A DNA stretch of 64,000 nt from Algoriphagus pacificus (GTDB lineage Bacteria; Bacteroidota; Bacteroidia; Cytophagales; Cyclobacteriaceae): positions 496,001-560,000 of the forward strand of contig NZ_JAFKCU010000002.1 in NCBI RefSeq assembly GCF_017254845.1, in the 5' to 3' direction. This document shows, one piece after another, positions 42,357-51,596 of the stretch; positions within the stretch are counted from its first letter, which is position 1; each line of letters begins with the position of its first letter. Both the position numbers and the translations under genes were made by a program. Under the pieces are notes generated by a model, which saw nothing but the letters and a program-made list of their open reading frames with translations, made no database searches and was not told the origin of the DNA.

Positions 42357-43898
42357 ATGAGTAAGAATAAAGAAGAATTAGAACATAGGCTTCGGCTTAG
42401 AAATATAAAGCTTTCGGATTATGAGGATATCCAGGCAATCATGACCTCGATTTACAAAAATCCCGGAGGTGCCTGGACCAAAGAAGAACTCAAAAATCAA
42501 TTACGAGCATTTCCAGAAGGTCAGATCTGTATAGAGGATAATGGTAAGGTTGTAGCTGCGGCTTTGAGCCTTATTGTTGATTATTCCAGATTTGGAGATA
42601 ACCACACCTATGATGAAATCACTGGTTATGGCAAGTTTGATACCCATGACGATGAAGGGGATACGCTATACGGTACAGATGTCTTTGTGGACAAGGAATA
42701 TCGAGGTATGCGAATTGGCCGACGTTTATACGATGCCCGTAAAGAACTTTGTGAAAATCTAAATCTACGTTCTATCATCGCAGGGGGTAGAATTCCTGGC
42801 TATTCCAATTATGCGGATGAAATGACTCCGCGTAAATACATCGATTTGGTCAAGAATAAAGAGATTTTTGATCCGGTGCTATCTTTTCAGTTAGCCAATG
42901 AATTTCACGTCCGCAAGGTGATTACCAAATATTTACCAGAAGACAAGGACTCTAGAGCTTATGCCACCTTATTAGAATGGATCAACATTTATTACGAAAA
43001 AGATGAAAAGCTTATCGGTAATAAAAAATCCATTGTACGATTGGGGTTGGTTCAATGGAAGATGCGTCGATTCTCCAATGTGGACGATTTGATGCAGCAA
43101 GTTGAGTTTTTTGTGGATACGGTATCTGGCTATAAATCAGATTTCTGTTTGCTTCCAGAATTTTTCAATGCTCCATTATTAGCTGAATTTAATGACATGG
43201 ATGCTTCTGAAGCTATACGAAATCTTGCCGATTACACAGATGAGATTGTCTCCAGGATGAGTGATTTGGCAGTTTCCTACAACGTGAATATCATCGGTGG
43301 CTCGATGCCGGAATACGATGGAAAGAAACTAAGAAATGTGAGTTATCTCTGTCGTCGGGATGGTACCCAAGCCAAACAATACAAATTGCACATCACTCCT
43401 GACGAGGCAGCCTATTGGGGACTACAAGGTGGAAATGGGATCAATGTCTTTGATACCGACGCTGGTCGAATCGGGATTCTGATTTGCTATGATGTAGAAT
43501 TTCCTGAACTAGGAAGGATTCTAGCCGAGCAGGAAATGGATATTTTGTTCGTGCCGTTTTGGACTGACACGAAAAATGCTTTCCTCCGGGTAAATACCTG
43601 TGCCAAATCCAGGGCGATTGAAAATGAATGCTATGTCGCTATTACCGGATCGGTTGGTAACCTGCCGAAAGTAGAAAATATGGATATCCAGTATTCGCAG
43701 GCAGCGATTTTCTCTCCATCTGATTTTTCTTTTCCACACGATGCAGTAGTTGCGCAAGCGTCAGAAAACGAAGAAACTATCATTGTGGCGGATGTGGATC
43801 TTGACCTGTTAACCAAACAGAGAAAGGCCGGTAGCGTAAGGAATTTAGAACAAAGAAGACTAGACTTATATTCGATCCAATGGAAGCAGAAAAAGTAA
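42357..43898 (+). CDS. GNAT acetyltransferase fused to a carbon-nitrogen hydrolase
   Basis: 513 residues, two domains. The first about 200 form a GNAT fold (LYGTDVFVDKEYRGMRIGRRLYDARKELCE is the acetyl-CoA loop). From about 222 comes a nitrilase-superfamily amidohydrolase with Glu in CLLPEFFNAP, Lys in QYKLHITPDEA and Cys in ILICYDVEFPE, so the triad is complete. This fusion is a known family, but its substrate is not. The gene overlaps kdsC by 19 bases, which suggests cotranscription. Confidence 0.9.
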   Translation: MSKNKEELEHRLRLRNIKLSDYEDIQAIMTSIYKNPGGAWTKEELKNQLRAFPEGQICIEDNGKVVAAALSLIVDYSRFGDNHTYDEITGYGKFDTHDDEGDTLYGTDVFVDKEYRGMRIGRRLYDARKELCENLNLRSIIAGGRIPGYSNYADEMTPRKYIDLVKNKEIFDPVLSFQLANEFHVRKVITKYLPEDKDSRAYATLLEWINIYYEKDEKLIGNKKSIVRLGLVQWKMRRFSNVDDLMQQVEFFVDTVSGYKSDFCLLPEFFNAPLLAEFNDMDASEAIRNLADYTDEIVSRMSDLAVSYNVNIIGGSMPEYDGKKLRNVSYLCRRDGTQAKQYKLHITPDEAAYWGLQGGNGINVFDTDAGRIGILICYDVEFPELGRILAEQEMDILFVPFWTDTKNAFLRVNTCAKSRAIENECYVAITGSVGNLPKVENMDIQYSQAAIFSPSDFSFPHDAVVAQASENEETIIVADVDLDLLTKQRKAGSVRNLEQRRLDLYSIQWKQKK

Positions 43899-44455
43899 TG
43901 CAAGCCTATTTCTCTTCTGTTTCGGAAGAAATCTGGGAGAAAGCCAAAGGCATCAAGTTGCTCATCACAGATATTGATGGGGTGATGACAGATGGTGGAA
44001 TAATCTATGATGACCGTGGGCTTGAGTTTAAAAAATACAATGTAAAGGACGGCTTGATTGTTCAGCATTTGCGAAGAGGCGGTATTCTCGTTGGAGCAAT
44101 TACAGGTAGAGAATCGCAGGTGGTCATCAATCGATGTGAGGAATTGAAATTTGACTTCCATTACCATGGTGTCAAAGACAAAGGGAGAAAACTTCAGGAT
44201 CTGCTTGAAACAATGGAAATCGATCTTGATAACGTTGCTTATATCGGGGATGACCTAATAGACTTGCCGATTTTGTCCCAAGTTGGTTTAGCTGTTGCTC
44301 CAAGCGATGCAGTTCCTTATGTAAAACCATTTGTGCACTGGGTTACCACTAGCAAAGGAGGGGAAGGAGTTTTCCGTGAAGTGGCTGATTTGATTTTACA
44401 CGCAAAGGGTTTATTGATCCCGATTATTGAAAATTTATCAAAGAAAGAAGCATGA
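43880..44455 (+). CDS. kdsC: 3-deoxy-D-manno-octulosonate 8-phosphate phosphatase
   Basis: HAD-family phosphatase of 191 residues that makes free KDO for lipopolysaccharide. Motif I is LITDIDGVMTDG (two catalytic Asp), motif II AITGRES, motif III Lys in GVKDKGRK, motif IV YIGDDLIDLPIL. There is no cap domain, as in KdsC tetramers. The start at 43880 overlaps the previous gene; a second in-frame ATG at 43898 is possible. The stop overlaps the kdsA start (ATGA). Confidence 0.92.
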   Translation: MEAEKVMQAYFSSVSEEIWEKAKGIKLLITDIDGVMTDGGIIYDDRGLEFKKYNVKDGLIVQHLRRGGILVGAITGRESQVVINRCEELKFDFHYHGVKDKGRKLQDLLETMEIDLDNVAYIGDDLIDLPILSQVGLAVAPSDAVPYVKPFVHWVTTSKGGEGVFREVADLILHAKGLLIPIIENLSKKEA

Positions 44456-45303
44456 TTAAGAATACAAAACCCATGAAAATCACCGAAAATGTGGTTTTAG
44501 GGGAAGATAAGCCAGTTTTATTTTCAGGGCCTTGCGCTGTAGAAAGCTATGATATCTGTCTGGAAATCGGAACCAAAGTTAAAGCTTGGGCCGAGGAACA
44601 CGGCTTTTCTTATGTTTTCAAAGCTTCTTTTGATAAAGCAAATAGGACTTCCTCTGGTTCTTTTAGAAGTATCGGAATGGATAAATCCCTGGAAGTATTA
44701 CAAAGAGTGGGCAATGCGCTCAATGTTCCTTTAGTAACTGACATTCATGAAAGCTACCAGGCTAAAGAAGTAGCCGAGGTAGTGGATGTTCTTCAGATCC
44801 CAGCTTTTCTTTGTCGCCAAACAGACCTTTTGCTTGCCGCAGGTGAAACGGGTAAGGCGGTGAAAATCAAAAGAGGTCAGTTTATGGCTCCGGAAGACAT
44901 GCAATATGCTGTTACCAAGGTGAGATCTACAGGGAATGAAAATGTTTGTCTAACCGAGCGAGGTTTTTCTTTGGGATACCATAATCTTGTGGTGGACATG
45001 AGAGGTCTTTCGATCATGCGGCAATTTGCACCTGTGGTATTTGATATAACGCATTCGGTGCAGCAGCCAGGAGGCCAAGGAGGAAGCTCAGGCGGTCAAC
45101 GTGAATTTGCTCCAATTTTAGCTAGAGCTGCCGCAGCAACAGGCATCGATGGTTTCTTTATTGAAACGCATCCAGAACCAGCAAAAGCCCTAAGTGATGG
45201 TCCAAATCTGATTCCATTGCATAAAATGGGAGCCTTTTTGGAGATGCTGAAAGAAGCTTGGGTTTTGGGAAGAAAATATCAGGATTTTGATATAAACAGT
45301 TAG
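44452..45303 (+). CDS. kdsA: 3-deoxy-8-phosphooctulonate synthase
   Basis: Condenses arabinose 5-phosphate and phosphoenolpyruvate to KDO 8-phosphate, the step just before KdsC. 283 residues with the family landmarks LFSGPCAVES, KASFDKANRTS, VTDIHE, VKIKRGQFMAPEDM, FDITHSVQQPGG and FIETHPEPAKALSDGPN. ATG 44452 overlaps the kdsC stop; an internal ATG at 44473 is another possible start. KdsC and KdsA as a pair show the cell makes KDO-containing LPS. Confidence 0.95.
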   Translation: MIKNTKPMKITENVVLGEDKPVLFSGPCAVESYDICLEIGTKVKAWAEEHGFSYVFKASFDKANRTSSGSFRSIGMDKSLEVLQRVGNALNVPLVTDIHESYQAKEVAEVVDVLQIPAFLCRQTDLLLAAGETGKAVKIKRGQFMAPEDMQYAVTKVRSTGNENVCLTERGFSLGYHNLVVDMRGLSIMRQFAPVVFDITHSVQQPGGQGGSSGGQREFAPILARAAAATGIDGFFIETHPEPAKALSDGPNLIPLHKMGAFLEMLKEAWVLGRKYQDFDINS

Positions 45304-45310
45304 AAGTCAA

Positions 45311-46957
45311 ATGTTAAGATTTGTTTTTTGGACTCTTTTTGTATCGATTCTGACTTTTTCATTTGAGCTTTTTGGACAGGATACAACCAAAACCTCAGAA
45401 ATAATCAGGTTTCGAATTGAAACTGATCCTCCTGGTGAAAAGCTAAGAATCAGAGGGAATTCTCTTTGGTCCACAGATCAAATCATCAATTTTTATACTG
45501 ATAGATATTTTGCTGAAGTATGGTCAAAGGATGGAATCTTGACCGAATTAGCTTATGAGCTAAGGTTTGAAATAAAGCAAGCCCAATTCGATGGATTGAA
45601 TCCAAAGGATTATAATTTATCGGAAATAGAGCCATTCTTCCAAAGCTTTGAATCAAATAAGAAAAATGGGATAGCAAATAATCCGGGGGATTTGGCAGAC
45701 TTGGATCTGCTTTTAAGTGATGCTTTCTTTCATCTTGCAAGCAATCTGGAAATCGGTAAAGTGGATCCTTCAATCATTGACAAAGATTGGGAGATTAGTA
45801 GAAAAGATCCGGTTTTTGACTATTCCGAACTTTTGAGCAAAGCAATCGAAGAGGGTCAAGTCCGTCAAAATTTGGAAATGCTTTATCCAAAGTTTAGCAT
45901 CTATAAAAAAGGAAGAGAAGTTATCCGAGTACTCGTGGAAGAGGAGAAAAATGATACTTTGAATTGGAAGAAAGTCAAGATTTCAAAATCCATCAAAGTT
46001 GGAGAATCTAACAATGATATTCCAGTTTTAAGAGAGCGCCTGCAGTATTGGGGGATTTTGGATTCTTATGAATTCTACGATCCAAAGCTTTATGATTCTG
46101 TGATGAAGAATGCCGTGAAGGATTTTCAGGGGCTAAATGGGATGGAGATTGATGGAGTTATTGGGAATATGACAGTGGCAGCGATGAACGATTCTCCCCA
46201 AGATCGAATCGATAAAGCAAGAGTCAATATGGAGCGCCTGCGTTGGCTGCCCGATACCGTTAAAAATGCAGAATTTATTCTTGTCAACATTGCCAATTTT
46301 CAACTGGACTACATTAAAAATCTGGATACTTTGGTTTCCGAAAGGGTGATTGTGGGCAAGAAATATCATGAATCCCCAATCTTCATGGCGGAAATGAGCT
46401 ATATCGTTTTTAGTCCGTATTGGAATATTCCTTATTCTATTACAAAGAGCGAGATCATTCCCAGTGTCAGGAAAAATGCGAATTACATTTCCGCCAAAAA
46501 CATGGAAGTGGTGACTACTTCTGGTAAAGTTGTAGACCCAAATACAATAGATTGGACTGCGAAATCATTTCCTTACTTGGTTCGCCAAAAGCCGGGACCC
46601 GGAAATTCCCTCGGCTTAGTAAAGTTTATGTTCCCCAATAAGCATAATGTCTACATTCACGATACAAATGCACGCTCCTTATTTGCGAATGATGACAGAG
46701 CTAGGAGTCATGGGTGTATCAGGATCCAAAATCCAGACGTTTTTGCAAAGGTTTTATTGAGGGAAGATCCTACTTGGACAATGGAAAAAATTCATGAATC
46801 AATGAATCAAACTCAGGAGCAAGTAGTGAAATTAAACCAAAATATTCCCGTGGTTTTGGTCTATCTCACCTTCTGGGCTGATTCAAAAGGAAAGGCTCAT
46901 TTCAGGGAAGATATTTACGATAGAGATGCTCCAATTTTGGCTGCTTTGGAAAAATAA
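45311..46957 (+). CDS. L,D-transpeptidase, YcbB/LdtD-like
   Basis: Peptidoglycan cross-linking or remodelling enzyme of 548 residues, exported by an N-terminal signal (about 1-22, ending LFGQ). A scaffold domain (YAELAYELRFEIKQA and related helices), a peptidoglycan-binding-1-like domain (VLRERLQYWGI...AVKDFQGLNGMEIDGVIG) and the YkuD catalytic domain follow. The active site is HDTNARSLFANDDRARSHGCIR. It starts 7 bases after kdsA, so may be cotranscribed. A paralogue follows. Confidence 0.92.
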   Translation: MLRFVFWTLFVSILTFSFELFGQDTTKTSEIIRFRIETDPPGEKLRIRGNSLWSTDQIINFYTDRYFAEVWSKDGILTELAYELRFEIKQAQFDGLNPKDYNLSEIEPFFQSFESNKKNGIANNPGDLADLDLLLSDAFFHLASNLEIGKVDPSIIDKDWEISRKDPVFDYSELLSKAIEEGQVRQNLEMLYPKFSIYKKGREVIRVLVEEEKNDTLNWKKVKISKSIKVGESNNDIPVLRERLQYWGILDSYEFYDPKLYDSVMKNAVKDFQGLNGMEIDGVIGNMTVAAMNDSPQDRIDKARVNMERLRWLPDTVKNAEFILVNIANFQLDYIKNLDTLVSERVIVGKKYHESPIFMAEMSYIVFSPYWNIPYSITKSEIIPSVRKNANYISAKNMEVVTTSGKVVDPNTIDWTAKSFPYLVRQKPGPGNSLGLVKFMFPNKHNVYIHDTNARSLFANDDRARSHGCIRIQNPDVFAKVLLREDPTWTMEKIHESMNQTQEQVVKLNQNIPVVLVYLTFWADSKGKAHFREDIYDRDAPILAALEK

Positions 46958-47176
46958 AGAGAGTTCTCTACTTCATATTTTTTGAAAAGTAATTCCCCAA
47001 AACAGGAAAATAAATCCGCTTAACTTTCTTTTTGAATAAAGTCTCAATTCTTCAGGTTTTCAATAAATAGGCTTCTATTAGCTGTTTTGGCAGTTTTTGA
47101 GATGAATTTTGATGGGATGGTTTTGTAAGTCAATACAGCATAGGAATTGATTTATAGGAAATAGGAAATTGCCATA

Positions 47177-47220
47177 AAAGGCACCTAACCAACCTATGAA
47201 AGGCACCTAACCAACCTATG
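47177..47220 (+). repeat. 22-bp perfect tandem duplication over the start of the next gene
   Basis: Copies 47177-47198 and 47199-47220 are identical (AAAGGCACCTAACCAACCTATG, each ending in ATG). The second ATG, at 47218, is the gene start. The first, at 47196, opens a 4-codon reading frame (MKGT, stop at 47208), out of frame with the gene. Confidence 0.9.
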
Positions 47221-48906
47221 AAAAACAAATCAATTCTAATTATTGGGATCATCTTCCTACTTGCAGCCGGTTTTTTTGTTGTCAATAGACTTCGAAGATC
47301 TGATTTGACAGAAGAAATTGAATTACGACTGGCGGATAACAACAGAGAAAATCCAATTTCTATTGGAAACTCCCAACTTGAAAATTCAGACGCAGTAATT
47401 TCTTTTTATGAAGACAGGGATTACGAAGAAGTTTGGTCAAACAATGGCAAAATCAATGATTTGGCTGAAGAGTTTCTAGAAGAAATAGAAGCAGTCAAGT
47501 ATGATGGTTTAAACCCACAGGACTACAACCTTGCTCAGATCAATGAATTTTTTGAAGAGATTCAGAATAAAAGAAGAATCTTGAAGCCAAAATCCACCCC
47601 GGAATTGGTTGATCTGGATCTGCTGATGACAGATGCTTTTTTTAAACTATCACATGATCTGGAAGTAGGTAAAATCTCATCTCAAAGCCAGGATTCGTAT
47701 TGGAAACTTGAAGCAAAAGAAGCGAAGGCGAATTATAATGAACTACTCCAGGAAATTGCTGATGGAGAAGATATTCAAGATGGATTGGCCAGTCTCTATC
47801 CTAAAATGGATATGTATACCAAAGGAAGAGAAGTTTTAAAAGACCTTTATGAGAAGCATGAAGAAGATACTTTGACTTGGCAACAGGTTTCTTTTGACCA
47901 ATCTCTCAAAGTGGGTGACGTCCATCAATCCATTCCTGGATTAAGAGAAAGACTTCAGTTCTGGGGATTTTTGGATGAATATGAGACTGAGGATGAACAG
48001 CTTTTTGATTCTACTATGTGGGAAGGTTTAAAGCGCTATCAAATGGAAAATGGAATGAATCCTGATGGTGCTATTGGTGATTTAACTACTGAGTTTCTCA
48101 ACAATTCTACAGAAAAACTGATTGAAATTGCTTCTGTAAACATGGAGCGGATGCGATGGATGCCGGAAATTGAATGGGATAAAGAGTTGGTCTTGGTGAA
48201 TATTGCCAATTATCAGTTGGATTACCTGACTGAAGGAGATACTGCTTTGACAGCAAAAGTGATCGTAGGTAAGGAATACAATGAATCTCCTGTATTCACT
48301 GCGCCAATGAGCTATATCGTGTTTAGTCCATATTGGAATATTCCTCCATCTATCACAAATGGTGAAATCATCCCTTCCGTCCAAAAAAATGGAAATTACC
48401 TTTCTGAAAAGAACATGGAAGTCGTTTCCAATTCGGGAGAGGTTGTTAATCCTAAATCTGTGAGTTGGTCAGGGAAAGATGGCAATAACTTTCCTTATAG
48501 AATCAGACAAAAGCCAGGGGGATCAAATTCTTTGGGACTTGTGAAATTTATGTTCCCGAATGACTACAATATTTACATCCATGATACACCAGCAAGAAGC
48601 TTATTTGCTAGGGAAACTAGAGCGTTGAGTCATGGTTGTATCAGGATTCAAAACCCAGATAAATTTGCTAAAATCCTATTAAAGGATGATCACTGGACGG
48701 ATGAAAAGATTCATGCTGCGATGAATCAGGATAATGAAGAAGTAGTCCAACTGGACAGAAAAGTCCCTGTCTTGTTATTGTATTTGACCTTTTGGGCAGA
48801 TGAAAACGGGGAAGGTCATTTTAGACCTGACATCTATAATAGAGATGCCGCTTTGATCAAGGAGTTGAAAGCAGGTCGGAAGACGAAATCAGTGCAGAAG
48901 ACTTAA
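47218..48906 (+). CDS. Second L,D-transpeptidase, paralogue of the preceding gene
   Basis: 562 residues with the same plan as its neighbour, but the N-terminus is an uncleaved-looking membrane anchor (about 5-23, then NRLRRS). The PG-binding-like region reads GLRERLQFWGFLDE...LKRYQMENGMNPDGAIG, and the catalytic YkuD motif is HDTPARSLFARETRALSHGCIRIQNP. Many blocks are nearly identical to the first copy, a clear tandem duplication. The start lies on a 22-bp repeat. The 3' end overlaps a third, opposite-strand transpeptidase gene by 50 bases. Confidence 0.92.
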   Translation: MKNKSILIIGIIFLLAAGFFVVNRLRRSDLTEEIELRLADNNRENPISIGNSQLENSDAVISFYEDRDYEEVWSNNGKINDLAEEFLEEIEAVKYDGLNPQDYNLAQINEFFEEIQNKRRILKPKSTPELVDLDLLMTDAFFKLSHDLEVGKISSQSQDSYWKLEAKEAKANYNELLQEIADGEDIQDGLASLYPKMDMYTKGREVLKDLYEKHEEDTLTWQQVSFDQSLKVGDVHQSIPGLRERLQFWGFLDEYETEDEQLFDSTMWEGLKRYQMENGMNPDGAIGDLTTEFLNNSTEKLIEIASVNMERMRWMPEIEWDKELVLVNIANYQLDYLTEGDTALTAKVIVGKEYNESPVFTAPMSYIVFSPYWNIPPSITNGEIIPSVQKNGNYLSEKNMEVVSNSGEVVNPKSVSWSGKDGNNFPYRIRQKPGGSNSLGLVKFMFPNDYNIYIHDTPARSLFARETRALSHGCIRIQNPDKFAKILLKDDHWTDEKIHAAMNQDNEEVVQLDRKVPVLLLYLTFWADENGEGHFRPDIYNRDAALIKELKAGRKTKSVQKT

Positions 48907-49561
48907 GGTAATTGTCATCTTTTCCATAGATGAAAAGCAATGACCCATCTTTAATAAAATCAATTGCTTTGGCAGATAATTCGGTAGGAAGTGCTGGGCA
49001 ACCTAAACTTCTTCCAAGTCTGCCAACGCTTTTGGCAAATTCTTCTCGCGCATAATCAGCGCCGTGGATGACGATGGCACGATTTCTAGCCTGATCGTTG
49101 AACCCTTTTTCCAAACCATCTAAGCGTAATGAATAGCCATGCTTTCCCTGATAAGTTTCTGCGGTTTTATAAAAACCCAAGCTACTTTGATAGGATTCAG
49201 GTTGGTTTGAAAACTTGTCAGCCATTAGATTTCCTGAATTTCTTCCGTGAGAAACAACCGAATGAAGCAAAACCATTTGGTTTTCTGGATCGATGATCCA
49301 CATCCGCTTCTCAGTAGAAGGGAGGCTAAAATCGATGATCGTGATGACTTTGGATTTTAAATCTTTATTCAGCTTTTGCCAGCCTTGCATTGCCAGGGTA
49401 AAAACTTCCTTTTTTGGAAGAATAGCTGTTTTTTCAGCAAGCTGCTCATATAATGAAACCGGATTCTTTGGAGGGTTGATTGCTGCAGTTTCAGAAATTT
49501 CTGCTGGTGATGTAAAACTGAAAATCCAAAGAAGCGGAATTAGAAAATTTGTTGAAATCAT
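48857..49561 (-). CDS. Murein L,D-transpeptidase catalytic-domain protein (YkuD_2 type)
   Basis: 234 residues with a signal peptide (about 1-20). The catalytic motif is VIHGADYA followed by GRLGRSLGCPALP, with the active-site Cys in GRSLGCPAL; this belongs to the YkuD_2 family and not the same subfamily as the two upstream copies. It has no separate peptidoglycan-binding domain. It ends by running 50 bases into the convergent gene, so its last codons are read on both strands. Confidence 0.88.
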   Translation of the reverse strand: MISTNFLIPLLWIFSFTSPAEISETAAINPPKNPVSLYEQLAEKTAILPKKEVFTLAMQGWQKLNKDLKSKVITIIDFSLPSTEKRMWIIDPENQMVLLHSVVSHGRNSGNLMADKFSNQPESYQSSLGFYKTAETYQGKHGYSLRLDGLEKGFNDQARNRAIVIHGADYAREEFAKSVGRLGRSLGCPALPTELSAKAIDFIKDGSLLFIYGKDDNYLKSSALISSSDLLSTP

Positions 49562-49631
49562 AAACTAGGGGTGATAATTCAAAGGTATAAGGTTAATAAT
49601 TAAATTAAAAGTTCCATTGAATCAGAACTTT

Positions 49632-49645
49632 ATGATTTAAATCAA
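49632..49645. promoter_or_regulatory. FNR/CRP-like palindrome ATGAT-N4-ATCAA
   Basis: Sequence ATGATTTAAATCAA, with a perfect 12-base core TGATTTAAATCA. It fits the FNR/CRP half-site spacing TTGAT-N4-ATCAA. It is 71 bases before the leftward transpeptidase and about 212 before the rightward pterin gene. AT-rich chance matches are possible. Confidence 0.35.
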
Positions 49646-49857
49646 TAAAGCAAAGGTTCAAAATTGGAACCTAATGAAAGGAAATTCTGGTTATGATGGC
49701 GCTGGTAAATACAACGGTTTTTAAGGCCGAATATTATTCTGTATTTTCGCGGCATCATTTGAAATTAAAAATCTGGGCAATAGGAGCTTAGCTAGTTTTG
49801 TTTAAAAAATCGAAGAAAAATTTAAACAAAAATTTATCTCCGCTGTTCAACTTACTC

Positions 49858-50268
49858 ATGAAAGTAACCGTCTTTAGAAAAGAGCATTTCAATGCTGCTC
49901 ATAGATTACACAACGCAAATTGGTCTGAGGAGCAAAATAAGGCTGTTTTCGGTAAGTGCAATAATCCTCATTTTCATGGACACAATTATGAAATGATTGT
50001 GAAACTGAGAGGTGAGATAGACCCTCAGACAGGGTATGTATATGATATGAAACTGCTCAGTGATTTGATCAAAGAGCATGTATTAAATAGGTTTGACCAT
50101 AAAAATTTAAATCTGGATACCGATGAATTCAAAGAACTTAACCCAACCGCTGAGAACATTGCAGTGGTTATTTGGAATATTTTAAGGGAAAAAATTGATC
50201 GAAAATTCGAGTTAACAATTCGACTTTATGAAACAGAAAGAAACTTTGTTGAATACGATGGGAATTAA
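49858..50268 (+). CDS. 6-pyruvoyl-tetrahydropterin synthase / QueD family
   Basis: Zinc enzyme of 136 residues acting on 7,8-dihydroneopterin triphosphate, the product of FolE. I choose ATG 49858 (MKVTVFRKEHFNAAH); an upstream start at 49798 adds an unconserved tail. Zinc ligands are in FNAAHRL and FHGHNYE, the catalytic Cys in FGKCNNP, and Glu in LTIRLYETERNFVEY. Whether it makes queuosine precursor or a tetrahydropterin cannot be told. It overlaps folE. Confidence 0.88.
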   Translation: MKVTVFRKEHFNAAHRLHNANWSEEQNKAVFGKCNNPHFHGHNYEMIVKLRGEIDPQTGYVYDMKLLSDLIKEHVLNRFDHKNLNLDTDEFKELNPTAENIAVVIWNILREKIDRKFELTIRLYETERNFVEYDGN

Positions 50269-50932
50269 TATAGCCCGGGCATCATTTGAGGAAATCGGTG
50301 ATGAACATGTTGGAACTTCACTTCAAACTCCTCTAAGAGAAGATGCATTCGAAATGGATGATGATCTGAAAGTCGAGTTGATCGAAAAACATTTCCGTGA
50401 GATCATGCATATCATGGGATTGGATCTGACAGATGATAGTTTGAAAGGAACACCTCATCGTGTTGCAAAAATGTATGTAAAGGAAGTTTTTAGTGGCTTA
50501 AATCCTAAAAACAAGCCTGTTGCAAAACTTTTTGAAAATAAATACAAGTACAATGAGATGCTGGTTGAAAAGGATATCACAGTCTTTTCACATTGCGAGC
50601 ATCACTTTGTGCCAATCTATGGCAAAGCACATGTCGCGTATATTTCCAATGGAAATGTAATCGGACTTTCCAAAATCAATAGAATCGTTCAGTATTTTGC
50701 ACAAAGACCACAAGTGCAAGAGCGTTTGACCATGCAAATCGGAAATGAGTTGAAAGAGGCTCTAGGAACTGACGATGTGGCTGTAATTATTGATGCCTAC
50801 CATATGTGTGTGAGTTCCAGGGGAATTAAAGATACCCAAAGCTCTACCGTAACCTCTTTTTACTCTGGGAAATTTGAAAAAGACGAGCAATCCCGCAATG
50901 AGTTTATGAAATATATCAGTCTTGAAAAGTAA
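50258..50932 (+). CDS. folE: GTP cyclohydrolase I
   Basis: First step of folate and pterin synthesis, GTP to dihydroneopterin triphosphate. From ATG 50258 it is 224 residues; this start overlaps the previous stop by 11 bases, and an upstream ATG at 50228 is also in frame. GTPHRVAKMYV, the zinc motif FSHCEHHFVPI, GLSKINRIVQYFAQRPQVQERLT and MCVSSRGIKD are all present. Adjacent to the enzyme that uses its product. Confidence 0.95.
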   Translation: MGINIARASFEEIGDEHVGTSLQTPLREDAFEMDDDLKVELIEKHFREIMHIMGLDLTDDSLKGTPHRVAKMYVKEVFSGLNPKNKPVAKLFENKYKYNEMLVEKDITVFSHCEHHFVPIYGKAHVAYISNGNVIGLSKINRIVQYFAQRPQVQERLTMQIGNELKEALGTDDVAVIIDAYHMCVSSRGIKDTQSSTVTSFYSGKFEKDEQSRNEFMKYISLEK

Positions 50933-50956
50933 GTAAGAAAACAAGGACCAACATTT

Positions 50957-50990
50957 AAACCGGGTGAACAGCCCGGTTTTTTTGTTTTTA
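50957..50990 (+). terminator. Intrinsic terminator of folE
   Basis: 8-bp stem AAACCGGG (50957-50964) with CCCGGTTT (50972-50979), 7-base loop, then a T tract interrupted by a single G. Confidence 0.9.
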
Positions 50991-51018
50991 AAGCTTGGTA
51001 ATGAGTTGTTTAAATGCC

Positions 51019-51459
51019 TCAGCCGTCTTTTTTTCGTTTTATTTCTGACATTCTCATGGGCATCTGATCTATGACCCCAAATAATTCCTTGCAACTTACA
51101 AACTCATTTTTTCGAAGTTTAATCCCGCCATCTAAGCCAATTAAAATAACTTCAAAGTTAGATTCAGGACTTTCGATTTTCTGGAAGCTTTTATCTGATT
51201 CAAGCCAAACACTCTCTTGCTTAAATCCCTTTTTTATTTGATTTGAGACGGATTGATAGATGACCAAACGTCTTTCATTCAATCCTTTTTGATGTTTTTC
51301 AAATTCCGAAATCTGAGCTTTTAATGCTTGACTGGAAGTGTCATCCGCAGAGATAATAATCACTCGGTCCTTCCATTGATGAGAGGAAAGACTTTGTGCG
51401 TTGCTTGGAGAAATGGCCATAAATAGAAAGGCTATTAAGAAAATTTTGATAATACTCAT
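51019..51459 (-). CDS. DUF4174 domain protein, secreted
   Basis: 146 residues. Signal peptide (about 1-21, ending SNAQ), then the DUF4174 core: SLSSHQWKDRVIIISADDTSS near the start, RRLVIYQSVSNQI in the middle and FEVILIGLDGGIKLRKNEFVS near the end. The thioredoxin-like fold is predicted for the family, without a redox CxxC. Function unknown. Convergent with folE. Confidence 0.82.
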   Translation of the reverse strand: MSIIKIFLIAFLFMAISPSNAQSLSSHQWKDRVIIISADDTSSQALKAQISEFEKHQKGLNERRLVIYQSVSNQIKKGFKQESVWLESDKSFQKIESPESNFEVILIGLDGGIKLRKNEFVSCKELFGVIDQMPMRMSEIKRKKDG

Positions 51460-51596
51460 ACTAAACTAACTCGATACCAGCTAATTGGTTTTTGAAAAAT
51501 AGCTATGACCACTTTTTGAGTAGGATATTTCTATCATCATATAATTGTCTTAATCGGTTAAAAATCAATATATTGAACTAGCTAAAGTTCAACCCT

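Noticed and set aside
49798-49857. Longer start for the QueD/PTPS gene
   Set aside because: The extra 20 residues are Lys/Asn-rich and not part of the family; the ATG at 49858 gives the normal N-terminus.
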